A stretch of DNA of 64,000 nt from Cercozoa sp. M6MM (lineage: Eukaryota; Endomyxa: Ascetosporea), in NCBI GenBank assembly GCA_040357565.1, contig JBDODJ010000031.1, one strand, 5' to 3'. Below, piece by piece: positions 10,782 through 27,411 of this stretch (position 1 is the stretch's first letter; every line of letters starts with the position of its first letter). The position numbers were made by a program, and so were the translations under genes. Below the pieces are notes generated by a model. That model was not told the origin of the DNA. It ran no database searches and worked only from the letters and a program-made list of their open reading frames with translations.

Positions 10782-11338
10782 CTGGACTGTGCTCCCGCTT
10801 TACTGTACCGTGAGGTCATCGATAGCTATGTTTTGCGGTGCCGTGCTGTGCCTTCAGTTGAATCGTGCGGATACGGATTGGATCGAATGCGCGTGTGCGG
10901 GATTCCGCGCCGTCATTTGATTTGATAGTTATAGTTAGTTCGTTCGGTCTATTTCGACACAAGTGTTACTGCACATTTTCAGTAGTCATTCTGACCCGTC
11001 CGCGTGGAGGCCATAATCCACGTCCCAACAAGTTTGAGACAAGGAAGAAGTTTAAGAGTGTTTTGGCTTGATCTTGCCTGGACAGAGTCCTTGCAGAGAA
11101 GCAGAAAGCTCCGTCACGGCTTCAGCCTGGCGGAGTTTTTCTTTCTACACGCATTAAACGACCAAGGACGTCTTCCTTCGGTCGAGATCCAGTGGGATCA
11201 CTTCGAGACCCAGTAGGGGTATTTCACCTACAGTTCTAACGTTGACTCAACTGAGTGACGACTTATCTAATTGAATGATTTATTTAGTCTCTCCTTTCCC
11301 TTACTGATTGGGCCATTGAGCCGCAGTAACACAAGAGT
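10782..11338. other. Region without a confident gene
   Basis: A plus-strand open stretch at 11004-11216 (containing GFSLAEFFFLHALNDQGR) looks mildly protein-like but has no recognised family or clear splice partners. The rest shows no feature I can support. Confidence 0.35.
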
Positions 11339-11632
11339 CTAGGTCAGAGACGCGGGGGTCATCATACCTCCGAGAGGTGGCTTGGTTTCGCGCGCCAGCA
11401 GGCGTCTACTTCCGTTCTCTCCATGCGACACAATCGTCCTCTGCCGGGGCATGGACAACCTAAGCGAAGGGGCGACCTTGGCGCAGGCGATGACAGAAGA
11501 CTTGGTGGGCTCACGTTTTGAGGCGTCGGCGTCCTTGGCCCTGCGGAAGAAGGGGAAGGGGACGTCTGTCGTGTGCGTTGGGTCGTGCTCGGTCCCATGT
11601 GCATTGCCTTCCTTCAGAAACACGCAGCCTGC

Positions 11633-11708
<76 letters not shown>

Positions 11709-12091
11709 GGAGTACATTAAGAGGTCATTTTCGTTCCAAGTCGGTTTGGTTTAATTGGTTAGCTAAACTTACCAACGCAACTCCTCTGTACCAGTCTTAA
11801 TTAAGCATGGGGTGGCCTAAGTCATCGGATCCATACATATCGATCTCACCTTGTGAACAAATCGCGGATGAACTCAGACTGAGCGTGACAGTCGAGTGTA
11901 TGTAGTTACTCAATTTTGGCTCCGGAGCGAAGTGAAAAGAACCCTCAGTTCATCGTCGGACGGGTTTTAATGCTGTGTGGCAGTGGCCACGCTGGATCGG
12001 TGTGACCGTATTTTGCTGCGCTCGGAAGTTCGGTTCAAGGCGTCGCGTTCAGGTTAATTGTCAAGTCGACTTTAGGTATTGTGCGGTGCTA
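11339..12091. other. Unassigned region with (CA)n tract
   Basis: Both strands carry open frames at 11340-11620. Plus: MDNLSEGATLAQAMTEDLVG. Minus: FPFFRRAKDADASKREPTKS. Neither is recognised, and I cannot choose between them. A pure (CA)n microsatellite follows at about 11635-11704. From 11705 to 12091 I see nothing else. Confidence 0.35.
11635..11704. repeat. (CA)n microsatellite
   Basis: An uninterrupted CA tract of about 35 units. It is not inside a confidently assigned gene. Confidence 0.95.
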
Positions 12092-12657
12092 ATGATTCGT
12101 GTGTGTCTTGTGCTGTCGATTTTGGGCCTCGCTACGGAGGCTTCAGCGTCCTCCGCCGGCGGCATTTCGAGTCAGTTCGCCTGCGTTTTCAAAAAAGCTG
12201 TGCCAGCCCATCGTTTCAACGCTGGTTTGGACAGGCTATATCGTTACCGTAAAGAAGGGTTCGCCTCAATTCGCAGCCCTCGACGTATCGGACCGCGCTG
12301 CGCTAAAGTTGAAGTTTGCCGAACTGTTCGGCGTTTCAAGCGAATCCATTGACGACGTTTTTGCAATGTACGTGAAATTTATTCCGAGTGAAGCCGGAGG
12401 CAAAAAAAAAACTATATACCTGATACTTCTCACCGATATCGTTGTAGCGGTCGTGACTTTAAGGCGTTTTCTGCTCATGTGAGATGTCGCTTCAACATGA
12501 CTTAAAGTCACCACTCAGCACTTTTCAATCCTTTTTTTTTAATTGCGCGCTTGCGCAGCTCTCGGAAGAACAGGCGACGACAGTTGCAGAAGCGAGTGCT
12601 AGCTTCGCTACTGTAGAAAAGGATGAGGAAGTGCGTATTTCGGGCAACGCAGACTAA
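12092..12657 (+). CDS. Small secreted protein, unknown family
   Basis: ATG at 12092 starts a signal peptide (MIRVCLVLSILGLATEASA). After an intron whose acceptor is the CAG before 12233, the frame reads GYIVTVKKGSPQFAALDVSD, then RAALKLKFAELFGVSSESID and DVFA, ending at a GTAC donor. A last exon after about 12560 reads LSEEQATTVAEASASFATVE and stops at 12657. The mature protein would be about 90 residues, acidic, without cysteines in the visible core. Secretion is inferred from the signal peptide only. The first donor site is my best choice, not certain. Confidence 0.5.
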
Positions 12658-12881
12658 ATATTAAAAAAACTATTTAGTTCACAGTCCGCGCGGACGGAAG
12701 ATATACAACATTTGAAAGGCAGGAAATTTAGCGATAGTCATTCGTACCACAACCTACGCGAGGCCCTGTCTTGAAAAGTAAGGAAGAGACGTGTTACCTG
12801 CTCAAATACAGCAGATACACTAATTTATTCCGGCTTTTCCTGCTTTGATTGTCGTCTGGTTTTGACCGAACTGAATAACTG

Positions 12882-18230
<5,349 letters not shown>

Positions 18231-18279
18231 ACATCAGTAAATTTACAAGATGACACCGGGCAAGCGAGCATATGCTTGT

Positions 18280-19018
18280 TTAGGAGGGCTCAGTGGTAGC
18301 GATCGCTGTCTTGCGCGTGACGAGATACACTAATAGCACGAGCAGTGCCACTGCTAGCAAAAAAACAAAGAAGGCGATGCAGCGGCCTTTGACGTCTTCG
18401 TTTGTTGATTGCACACAATATTGAACAATAGATTGAGTTGAATGTGTATACAAAGCTCTTCCAAGTTAAGAACTCAAGAGTACACGCGAGACACGAACGC
18501 CGCCGAACGCGCCGCGCGCCTAAGCGAAAGTCCATTGTCAAATCTGTCATTTGGTCAGTCTGTTGGTGCAATCTGTTGAGCGACTGCTCGCGTTCTTGCA
18601 CTACCAGTGAGAGATATGGATGTACTTTCGATTACTAGCTAAACCCAAGAACACACGCACCCAACTGTATTGTGTCCAGCACGGAGTGTCTGGTTGCGGA
18701 TAGCTGACGGCTCAGCGATAGGAGCGACTCTTCGCGTAGGTCGCGTCTGTTTTCATTCCCCGCCTCCGAACGTTCGTCATCGTCTGCCGTAACCGCTTTG
18801 TTGCTGTCGGCTGCGTTTTCTTCTGTTTCACTATCGGTGTGCTATTGCAGACAAAACGTACGGGGGGGGGGGGGGGGGCACGCAGTGAACATTTTTTGTT
18901 ACCGATTTGCAAATACGAGAAAACCACTTCTGCGAGTACTTCCGTAGAGATTGCGTCGTCATTCTTTGACGTGCATACTCACATCGTCGACGTCGGGCGG
19001 CACGAAGCTCTTCAGCAT
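18280..19018 (-). CDS. Tail-anchored SNARE-like membrane protein
   Basis: ATG at 19018 gives MLKSFVPPDVDD, then an acidic exon (HTDSETEENAADSNKAVTAD). The SNARE-like coiled coil follows: LSLSRQLSATRHSVLDTIQL, then VQEREQSLNRLHQQTDQMTD. The last exon carries a C-terminal membrane anchor, CIAFFVFLLAVALLVLLVYL, and a short basic/polar tail (TRKTAIATTEPS-stop at 18280). Architecture and length (about 150 residues) fit a tail-anchored SNARE acting in vesicle fusion. The VQEREQSLNRL segment resembles the R-SNARE core, but I cannot decide the class; Sec20- or Bet1-like is also possible. One intron contains a G15 run on the plus strand (18861-18878). Confidence 0.6.
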
Positions 19019-19286
19019 GTTGATTACCAAAGGTTGACAACGGAAACTTCGGTCTTTAAAACGACACAGAAACAGTCTGTTTGCAAAGCACGCGCTCTAC
19101 CAACTGTGCTTTTGCCGGGAGAGCTGGATTCACAGAGTGGGTGTTGGCTCCCTAGGCAACAAACGAGCGGAGGAAAATACAAGGGATGATGCCGAAGTGA
19201 GAAAAATATAAACAGAATGCCGTACTGTACAGTAAACTTAGACTCGCAAATCCGTTGGCTGCATTGTAATTTAATCTTATTCTGTG

Positions 19287-21779
19287 ATGCGCACATTAGT
19301 CCGACTTTGTCGGCCACGTTTCTTTGGCTCGGCAACGTCGCTGCATTCACGTACATTTGAGAGCACAGGTAGCACATTTTAACTGCGTTCAAGCCATAGA
19401 AGAATTGGGTTTTCAGTTAACTCAAACGACACGATTTTTGCTCTTGCAACGGGTTCGGGACAGGCTGGCGTAACGACTGTTTTTTTTTAACTGGTGTTGG
19501 TATCTGTTGTTGGTTGTGTGCAGCTCGCTGTCGTTAGAGTGAGTGGACCCCGGGCCTTGTACTCTTCTTATATTACCTGTCGTTTGCAGTTTTACTTCTG
19601 TGCACGTTGTTAGCGATGTGTTCACCAACATGGCGCGCACGCATTCGAAAGGACGTCGGTTTCGTCGAATCCCGCCTGCACGACAAGCCACTTTAGTGCA
19701 AATTCACGCGATAGATTCCGTAGGGCGGAAAAAAGAAGAAGAAGTGCTCGACCGCGATGTTCTTGCGTTGCTATTCGAGTCACCGGCGTCGTTTACGGTA
19801 CCACTGAGTTAGTATCTCTGCTGGATGTTTGTCTTTGCGGCTTTATATCTGCACGGACATTCTTTTTTTTTTTTGTTGTCTCTGTACAGGGTGAAGACAC
19901 GGTCGAACTGCATGTACATGGCTCGGTCGCTGTGGTTGATGCTGTGTTGCGGCACATGGCATCTCTGCGTATGTTGACTACTTGTGTCTGTTGATATACT
20001 ATCGATATCACCTTGCTTTCCACAGCCGAGGTTAGACAAGCAGAGGCAGGCGAATTCACGAAAAGGTACGGCGCCTTCCCTTCTGAATTTTGTGTTGTTG
20101 AGTCGTATCACTGTGCAGAGCCGTATTAAACGGCAAAATGTCACCACTCCAGGTGCAGCTATAAGTTTGTCGCGTTGAGCGCTGTCCAATGATTCCACTC
20201 TGTTGTGTCTCACTTAACAGGCCGAAGCACTGGGTGACTTGCTGAGTGCGACAACACAGGAACAGCGGCGACACGCGCTGAGACAGGTACTCAGTGCTTT
20301 CAATAGTTACTGAAAGCTGAGAAGTGCGCCTTCAGATGGACGGTCGACTGGCGGAGCACGTGTCCAGCTGGAGGAACACATTGCTGTCTGTCGTTGCTGA
20401 TGTAAAATCGATTGGTGTGCCATGCCTGTAGCTTGACTCGCCCGTTTGTCATAGATCGACACCTATCTCGACTTCGCCGACGAATTCCTACAGGTGCACT
20501 GACCAATTTTATTTTTTCCCGTATACTACATATAGGCTTATTTCTCTGACTGCTTTGGGACTACTTTGTGACTGCTTTGTGACTGCTTTGTGACTGCCTT
20601 GTGACTGCTTTGTGACTGCTTTGTTAGGACGAAGAAAGTGTGTTGGAGCAACGAAACGTCGCTCCTGTTGTAGTTTCAGTACGCAGACAGATCGGGTACA
20701 TCCTATGTTTGTCGTTCGTTCTTTGTTTTGCTGCTTTCACATGCACACTGCCAGAACGGTACTCGACTCGGCGTCGCAAGGAGCAATTGTGGATCGTGGC
20801 GCGCGTGTTGCACTCGTTTGTTTAGCATGATTTACCGCAAGTACAAACAATGTATGGTGTCTGTTTAGGTCGGTGCTTGCAATGCCGGAAAGTCGTCCCT
20901 GCTCAACAAAATATGTCAAAGCGACGTTGCCATCGTTCACAATGAGGTATTGGCGGTCACTGTATGTCCTGTATTCCCTGTAGATGAAAATGTTGATTTA
21001 TGAACGAAAAAGGCCGGCACCACGCGCGATACAGTTCACGGAAGCGTCGATTTAAGTGGTACTTGAGGGACGTTCTCGACGGAGCTATCCTGGTCCAAAA
21101 ATTGACTTGCCCCGCAGGTTTAAAAGTGACGATGCAAGACACTGCTGGCTTGCGCGAGCTGCCTGAAGACCACCGTACTATGCACACTATCTATCAACCC
21201 TTTTTTAATGAGGCATGTACCTCACCATGTGCTTGTGTTTTCATTAGATGTAGAAAGGGAGGGAATGAAGCGATCGCGTTCGCAGTGGAATGACGTTGCT
21301 TCTCATTCTGGTTATGTGCTGTTGTACTTTATTAAAATTCTTAAACTACAGGCACACGTCCGTCTGGCAGTTTTTGATATGCAGCACGTCTCCGCCGGTG
21401 TCACCTGCTCGGAAACGGTGTCACTTGTGGCTCGTGCACTGACCGGCAGTGCCCGAAACAAGGATGGTTCAGTGAAACCGGTGATTTGCGTGCTGAACAA
21501 GAGCGATCTGGTGGAACCGTCGCAGTGGTCGCACTGCGAGCGATCACTCCGTGACTCACTGGCGGCTGCGGTTGCTGATGATGACACGTGTGATATCGCA
21601 CGAGCACGTGCACTTGTCGATAGTGTTGTCGTTGTTTTCTCTTCGTGTCACAGCGCGAGCAGTCTCGATGATGCCGGTGTTGGTGCTGTTGAACGCGCCG
21701 TCAGCGCCAGTTTGAGACAGTTTGTGCCGGTACTGTGCGTGTGTGTGTGTGCGTGTGTGTGTGTGCGTGTGTGTGTGTG

Positions 21780-21826
<47 letters not shown>

Positions 21827-22223
21827 GTAAAGGTACGATGAGTGTACTTAGGAGAGCGGAACCAATGTGGTTTTGACAAGAAGAAGACATGCGGATGTGA
21901 GTTCATTTGAGACGTTTGTTTGTTTACTGCTGGCTTGTGCGGTCGCAGAATGCTGCATGTCATGTGCACTCGTTTTATCTTGTGCAGCTGTTGAATGACG
22001 CTTACGACGATTTGTCCAACAGCATCGACTGCCTTAAAAGTACGAAATTTTTCTTTGCACGACATCTCTGTCTGTATCCTCAGCAGGAGAGGACGGAGCG
22101 GCACTCGCGAGTGAGCACGCACGTCGCGCCCTTGTCGCCTTAGACGCGCTGGCATGTGAAGGCCGTGTGGGCCACGAGGATATCCTCAACAAGATCTTCG
22201 CAGACTTTTGCATCGGAAAGTGA
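19287..22223 (+). CDS. GTPBP3: Mitochondrial tRNA-modifying GTPase GTPBP3 / MnmE
   Basis: Exon 1 (ATG 19287) encodes an Arg-rich, acid-poor presequence, MRTLVRLCRPRFFGSATSLH, that looks mitochondrial. Next come NDTIFALATGSGQAG and VVRVSGPRAL (formyl-THF-binding N-domain), GEDTVELHVHGSVAVV, AEAGEFTKR and the helical domain. The inserted GTPase domain has G1 GACNAGKSSLLNK, G2 AGTTRD, G3 DTAGLRE and G4 NKSD. The C-terminus ends ILNKIFADFCIGK-stop at 22223, with the family's C-x-G-K motif. With MTO1/MnmG it makes the 5-taurinomethyl or carboxymethylaminomethyl wobble-uridine modification in mitochondrial tRNAs. Many tiny introns split it; one holds a 12-bp tandem repeat, another a (GT)n tract. 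Confidence 0.93.
20545..20628 (+). repeat. 12-bp tandem repeat in GTPBP3 intron
   Basis: About seven copies of TGACTGCTTTGT with few changes (GGGACTAC, TGACTGCC variants). It ends at the TTAG acceptor before the exon starting GACGAAGAAAGT. Confidence 0.85.
21735..21830 (+). repeat. (GT)n tract in GTPBP3 intron
   Basis: GT repeats with GC interruptions begin a few bases after the GTACTG donor of an intron in the C-terminal part of GTPBP3. Confidence 0.9.
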
Positions 22224-22381
22224 AACTAGAGCCGAGTCAACGCGACGTCAAACGAACGATACTGTAAATAATATCGATGCTCACAGCAAATAAAATGCGT
22301 CCAGCACGAATCACTTGATGGCCAAGCAGTTTCTGCTGCGTATCTAGCATTGTGCCGAGTGCAACAAACGGCTATCCGCCA

Positions 22382-23137
22382 ATGCTGCGCCCAAAGGTAG
22401 AGATTTATTCCTTTGGCGAGGAGTGTCAGTCGAGATTTTGATTTTGCCTTGTCTAAACAGCTCGATCGAAAAGATCCCAATCAAATCCTCTTCCAACATG
22501 CAGGTACCCAGTGTTCAAAACGTGCTGGTGTTGATGGACACGTGTGTAACGTTTAGTTGCGGCTAGTTTTGCCGATTACGTTGACAAGCGCGTTTTGTGC
22601 TCGTTGCGCGACGGCAGGCATTTTGCCGGTACCTTTCGGCTGACACTCTCGCCAAAACTTTCATGCCTTTCGGTTTGCAGGCGTCTTCCGGAGCTTTGAC
22701 CAATTCGGCAGTGTTGTTCTGAGTGAGTGTTGTACCGTTCTGCCTTGACACAGGAAACCTTCGCGGGGACTTTTTGTCTGGACTGTTTATCGGCTTTTTT
22801 CCAACAGGTGAGAGAATATTTGATGGCACTACCTTGCGTGAAGAGGAACAAGGAATTCTCGTGCTGCGTGGCGAGAACCTCGCCACCGTCGGCGGTACTT
22901 GTGCTGATTCTTCGTGCTACCTCTATCATATTGTTGACTCTGTCTGTCGCAGTCCTCGACGAAGTAAAAGACGCTGAACTGATGGCGCAATTTAGATCTG
23001 AGGTACTTTTTTGTATTGTTGTGCATCTATGTCTATTGACTGTTGAACCATGTGTTCAAACACAGACAGAGCCGAAGGCTGCATCAAAGCACGAACGACG
23101 GAAGTCGCTTGAGATTCCTTTTGAGGATGTATTTTAA
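22382..23137 (+). CDS. LSM1: LSM1, Sm-like subunit of the cytoplasmic LSM1-7 decapping ring
   Basis: Exons join in phase. MLRPK (ATG 22382) is followed by LDRKDPNQILFQHAVAASFA, DYVDKRVLCSLRDGRHFAG (Sm1 motif), VFRSFDQFGSVVL, GERIFDGTTLREEEQGI and LVLRGENLATVG (Sm2 motif). The C-terminal extension is LDEVKDAELMAQFRSE and KHERRKSLEIPFEDVF-stop at 23137. The RGEN box and the long C-terminal tail are typical of LSM1, not the other LSM proteins. It acts in P-bodies, activating decapping of deadenylated mRNA. The gene starts 159 bp after GTPBP3 on the same strand, enough for its own promoter. Confidence 0.9.
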
Positions 23138-23352
23138 CACCTTTCCGCCACCCGCGCGGCGACACACGACATTGCATCACATGGATTCTCATGTGGGTAC
23201 CTGGCCACAAACGTGAATGAATGAAATGCCGCTAGCAAGTCAAGAGTATTCAGTCCGCTTGAATTGATTCTTCCCGAGGAGACGATCGACCGGACGGAAC
23301 TGATTTCGTTTGCGTCGCGTTGCGTTGCCGCCGCGTGTCCGTGTCATGCGGC

Positions 23353-23660
23353 CACGAGAACCTAGGTAGCGTAATTACGCCGAAATTACGCAGCGTATTT
23401 TTAGCTTCATTTGGCAATTTTAGCCGCTTTAGTTGTGCTCAGCATAATTTTACATAGTAGAAAACACTACACTGGGCATTATAGTGGCGCTAAGCCACTG
23501 TAGGCCAAAAACAGGACAATCGGCTGCAGAATTAGTTTTTTGTCTGGGAATTTGAGAATTAAATAAAATTTGGATATTTGTCTTTTTATTGCCGGAGGGC
23601 GGTCAAGGAGCTCCGAATACTGCAGTTGCTGTTAGACGACCTTGAAGAAACGTTGTCAAG
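23353..23660. mobile_element. Repeat element, copy 1 left part, with terminal inverted repeat
   Basis: At 23353-23392, GGTAGCGTAATTACGCCG is matched by its reverse complement at 63572-63611. At about 23533-23640, TTTTTTGTCTGGGAATTTGA, GGATATTTGTCTTTTT and CTCCGAATACTGC recur in the same order at 62843-62930. Such an inverted end plus shared internal blocks fits a DNA transposon or a non-autonomous derivative. No transposase is recognised. Confidence 0.5.
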
Positions 23661-23842
23661 CACGATCTTCGAAAACCGTCACGGCGCCCGGAGCGCCGGG
23701 ACAAAATGAAACCCCCTTATTCGTAATACTGTAGTATTACAGTACGAATACTAATCGGGCCGCGTGATAAACACCTGAAGGATACTTCGTCGATCAAGAC
23801 TTCAACCCTCCGTGACATCTGCCGCGACATTGACACTTACAG

Positions 23843-24355
23843 ATGGGCAACCACTCGACGATGCGCGAGACACCTCGCCTCACGGGAAGCCGCATCGTCC
23901 ACGCGGTGACCAGGCTATTGCTTCTGACCTTCTTTGTGTGGGAGAGCTGGAAATGTTGGTCTCACTTGCGAGACCAACACTCCCTCAGCATTGAAACCTG
24001 CGAGGCCAAGCTCGAGCAAGTTCAAGAGAATGTCCAACTCAGTCGAGAGCTGGGCATCGACGCCGAAGACATGGCCATCCCCAGCTGCCGGGAAATCTGG
24101 GGTACTTTCCCAGATTTCCAAGGATGGCTCATGGCCAACCCCCTACGGATCCTGATCCCAGGCAGCAAATCCTTGTACGCCAACATGCTGGTGTCGCATT
24201 TGGTTTCAGTAAATTTAATACGAGGTCCGGGCGACTCGGTGAGTCAACTAAATTTACATAGTTGGTTTCTTAAACTGAACAAACGCACTGCCAGTGAGTC
24301 AGGTTACGTCAACTTGAGTCAGTTTTCGATTTTGCCACACATGTCGCATCTGTGA
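23843..24355 (+). CDS. Unrecognised protein with one membrane helix, inside the repeat element
   Basis: ATG at 23843 opens a GC3-rich, clearly coding frame. It begins MGNHSTMRETPRLTGSR, has a hydrophobic stretch AVTRLLLLTFFVW, a helical acidic region (CEAKLEQVQENVQLSRELGI) and MANPLRILIPGSKSLYANML. At 24209-24261 there is a likely intron with inverted ends (GTAAATTTA ... TAAATTTAC). Read through, the frame stops at 24355, one base before the stop of the convergent Sfi1-like gene. The bases around VSHLV are also present near 62945, in the second repeat copy, but most of the ORF is missing there. It may be an element-encoded protein or a host gene fragment. Confidence 0.4.
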   Translation: MGNHSTMRETPRLTGSRIVHAVTRLLLLTFFVWESWKCWSHLRDQHSLSIETCEAKLEQVQENVQLSRELGIDAEDMAIPSCREIWGTFPDFQGWLMANPLRILIPGSKSLYANMLVSHLVSVNLIRGPGDSVSQLNLHSWFLKLNKRTASESGYVNLSQFSILPHMSHL

Positions 24356-26862
24356 CTAAGCGAGAGTATCGAACCACTTCTGGGCACGGGCAAAACGATT
24401 TTGCACTCGCTTGTTGAAGCGTTGCTGCTGCGTATACTGCTTTAGCATAGCGACGCCTCGCTTTTTCAGCAGAGTGTCGCTAACTCGCAACGCGTGCATC
24501 AATAGATGCGTATCACGTCGTTTTCGCTTATCTGAGCGACGCCCAACCCACCGCTGCCACTTTGCCACAAACTCGCTGCCTGCCTTATTTTCTCGTCTCC
24601 GCGTAAACGTGCTGTGAGCTTCTACTTGCTGTTTTGCCGCTGAAACAAAGGCTGTGCACCACACGTCGCATAGTACAGCCTGCTCGGTCGTCGCAACAAA
24701 CTTTTGTAATATCTGGATCCTTCTTTCACAACGTTTTCGCCACAATCGCTCTGAAAAACAGCATTGTGCAGTGCAGTTCCAAAAATTTTGCGTAGAGAAA
24801 TGCAGTGGGTTACCCATTTGATGTCGCCAAAAACGAGAGGCATGCCGTAGTTTCGTTTTGTCCAGTTTCGCGCTTGCACTTTTAAAATGGTGGCGACACC
24901 TTTCTGAGTGCTGATGCCATGCCCTCAGTCCGCGCATCGCCTGTTGGCGTAAACAGTGCATGCTTGCCACTTGTTGGAGAATCTGCATGCGCTGTCTCAG
25001 TATCTCTCGTTTCGACGGTGTCGTTGTGACATCTTTTTTTGACGTCCCAGGTCCTTTTGCAGGTTTTACTTGATTCGTACCCAGTGGTTGACCTTTGACT
25101 CTCGGCGGCGTCGACACAAGTTGCGTCCATTTGTATGCTTCGGCTGCTTGCTTCTTTTCCAAAAGCGTGCGGCGACGTTCACACTGTGAACGAACCCGTT
25201 TTTTTTTCGGTCGTTTTATACGTTCACACCGCACAAACGTTGGCGCGCGAGCATGCGCCCGACGCCGTTCCTTTTCAGAATCGCGGTCCATTTTGATCTC
25301 ATCACAACCCTGTGAATTGCTATCTTTCGCATCGTTCTGGAGTTCGCTTTTCGCGGCATCATTGTTGGTGTCAGTGTCCTCCGGTTCGGAAGGCGAACCC
25401 CGTTTTTGAGGTGTAATCACGGTTCTCTGCAAGGCCTGGCTGATTTTTCGAAGCAACTCCTTCGCATGTTTTCTTCTGCAAACCGAGATTTATCGGCGTA
25501 AAATTATTTACCGCGACTTGCACTGAGTGTATGTGATGTGAGTAGTGGGTACCGTTTTTCTTGTGCCTCCACTATACGGCGATAGGCGATTCTATCTCTC
25601 GATAACAATTTCCACGCACCCATAACTCTGGCAAGGTGCGCCTTTTCGAAACGTCGTTGGACTGACAGGGCGAAGTGTGAGCGATGGAGCGTGAAAAACG
25701 TGCGATGGAGAAGACGGAAAGAACAAAAATCGTCTGCCAACTGCTTCTGTTGCGTTATGTGACTCATCCGACGAGATAATAAATGGCACCAGTTGCACAA
25801 GATTCTGTGAAGAATTCGTTTCTTTCTTTCACGCTGCAGCTGAAGCACTGCTGTTTGTTGATGCAGTGCTTGCCTTTGTTTCTTGAGTTGCCCCTTTCGT
25901 GACGCGACCGCGGCGGCACAAAAGGCAACAACAGTGAACATTGATCTGTTCACACTTAAGTCTTCTTCAATTTGAAGAGTTCTCGCTACGTCACCGCTGT
26001 CTTTGTTTCGTTTTTCCTCTTCGTATTCACACGGAATGGAATTCAGAAACCCGGCAGAACCATTGTATCACATACCGGGCACAGTCTTGGCCGCCGTTTT
26101 TGTCTGCGCAGGATCCGTATTGTTATCCGTACTGGACTGGCACGTCTCAAAATGGTGAGTCTCAATCGATTCGCTTTCAGTCTCGAAGGGATCAGCAGCA
26201 CCATCATGGCATTTGACGCCAGCTTGCTGTGAGGCGAGTGCAGTTTCTTCTTCATGAAGCACAGGTTGCTCCACTGTTTGTAAATTGACAGCTGTCGACT
26301 GAGAATTGCTTTCCCCATCTGGTTTCTTCGTCCTTTGCTCATCAAAAATGCGTTCCATTGCGTCACGTCGAGAATGACCAATGCGATTTTGGATCAACGC
26401 GAAGCGTCGCTGCCATTGAAAACGCTCGCTTTGCTCCTTGCTGAAAAGATGAAACTTGTCGCTTTCGCCCTGTTGGCTGCTCAATTTTGGCTCTACAAAT
26501 ACCCGTTCCTTATGAGCGACAGTCTGTAGCAATCTATGGTCTGCTTCAAATCGCCGCTTGCGAAGATCACGCTGTCGCTGTAGGAGAAAAGACAACTTTT
26601 CCCCACTCTTCGACGTTGTTGGTGTTCTCGGGCGCCATGGTTGTGGAGTCTTAGAGAACCGCCGGGTCATCTCGTCTGAAGCTTCGTTGATCCTTGCCCA
26701 GGAACTGAAAAAATGGATGAATGTTACGGTGCGGGTAAGAAAAGAAACGCACCAAAGCGACGCCTGTGCAGAGTTCACGGCATCATCTACATGGAAGTCG
26801 GCTGCTAGCGGCCGTGGACCGGCAAACAGGAGTTCCCAACGCGTCGAAGCACAGTGAGACAT
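24356..26862 (-). CDS. Sfi1-like centrin-binding / basal-body protein
   Basis: The start is MSHCASTRWELLFAG (ATG 26862), followed by a disordered Ser/Thr/Gln-rich region. Then come many short helical repeats with a central Trp: RILCNWCHLLSRR, RVMGAWKLLSRDR, AMRGLRAWHQHSERCRHHF, HASRFWRHQM, SEFVAKWQRWVGRRS, ARAQKWFDTLA-stop. These W-centred, basic, alpha-helical units fit Sfi1/centrosomal repeats, which bind centrins along a long rod. A basic linker (KRPKKKRVRSQCERRR) splits the array. The protein is rich in Arg, Lys, His and Gln. Introns lie near 26710-26757, 25985-26067 and 25480-25556. A basal-body role fits the flagellar genes nearby. The family call rests on repeat pattern only. Confidence 0.55.
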
Positions 26863-27411
26863 CTCCGTCCTGATGTTAACTCACGTACGCCCAACTTTCA
26901 TAGTTTACCGGTACTTTGGAGAAACGCGACCTGGAAGGGAAATACAGGGTGCATGTATAATATATTTACAGGTACAGTTTAAAATGTTCAAGTATGTTTC
27001 CTCATACTCCTCATACAATGTGCAGTACAGAGAAACTCCCTTACTGTATATTTGTCGGTTTTTAATTCCTATAATACGTCGGAAGAGTGACAAGTTGAGC
27101 CGGTATTTTAAAAACTTGAGCAGAAGTACTTTTCTCTAGTACGCTGCTACACACATGCTCAAACAAGTAAAGTCTAGGCACCTTGAGTGGCTGTTTTTCT
27201 ACATGCGATGCGTTTTTAAACTTGAACAATTACATGATGATGTACAGTGTACAGCAGGGATTTTTCCCTGTACTGGACTAGTAAAACAGGGTGGTCGTTT
27301 GGGTTTTCTGAGAGCTGTCTGTGCTGCGACTCTCGTTCTGGTTATTTTTTCTGTGCTGCGCACGCGTTTAGATACCGTGTGTGTTTACTGGAGCCTAGTC
27401 CAGGCTTACAT
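26863..27411. other. AT-rich intergenic region
   Basis: Between divergent genes (Sfi1-like minus, carboxylic-acid-reductase-like plus). It is more A+T-rich than its neighbours (for example 26940-27120) and probably holds both promoters. I see no coding or RNA feature. Confidence 0.5.

Noticed and set aside
11339-11720. Long Cys/Val or Thr/His repeat proteins (also at 2827, 15948, 42840, 56365, 57932 and others)
   Set aside because: They are translations of (CA)n/(GT)n microsatellites in introns or intergenic DNA, with no conserved flanks.
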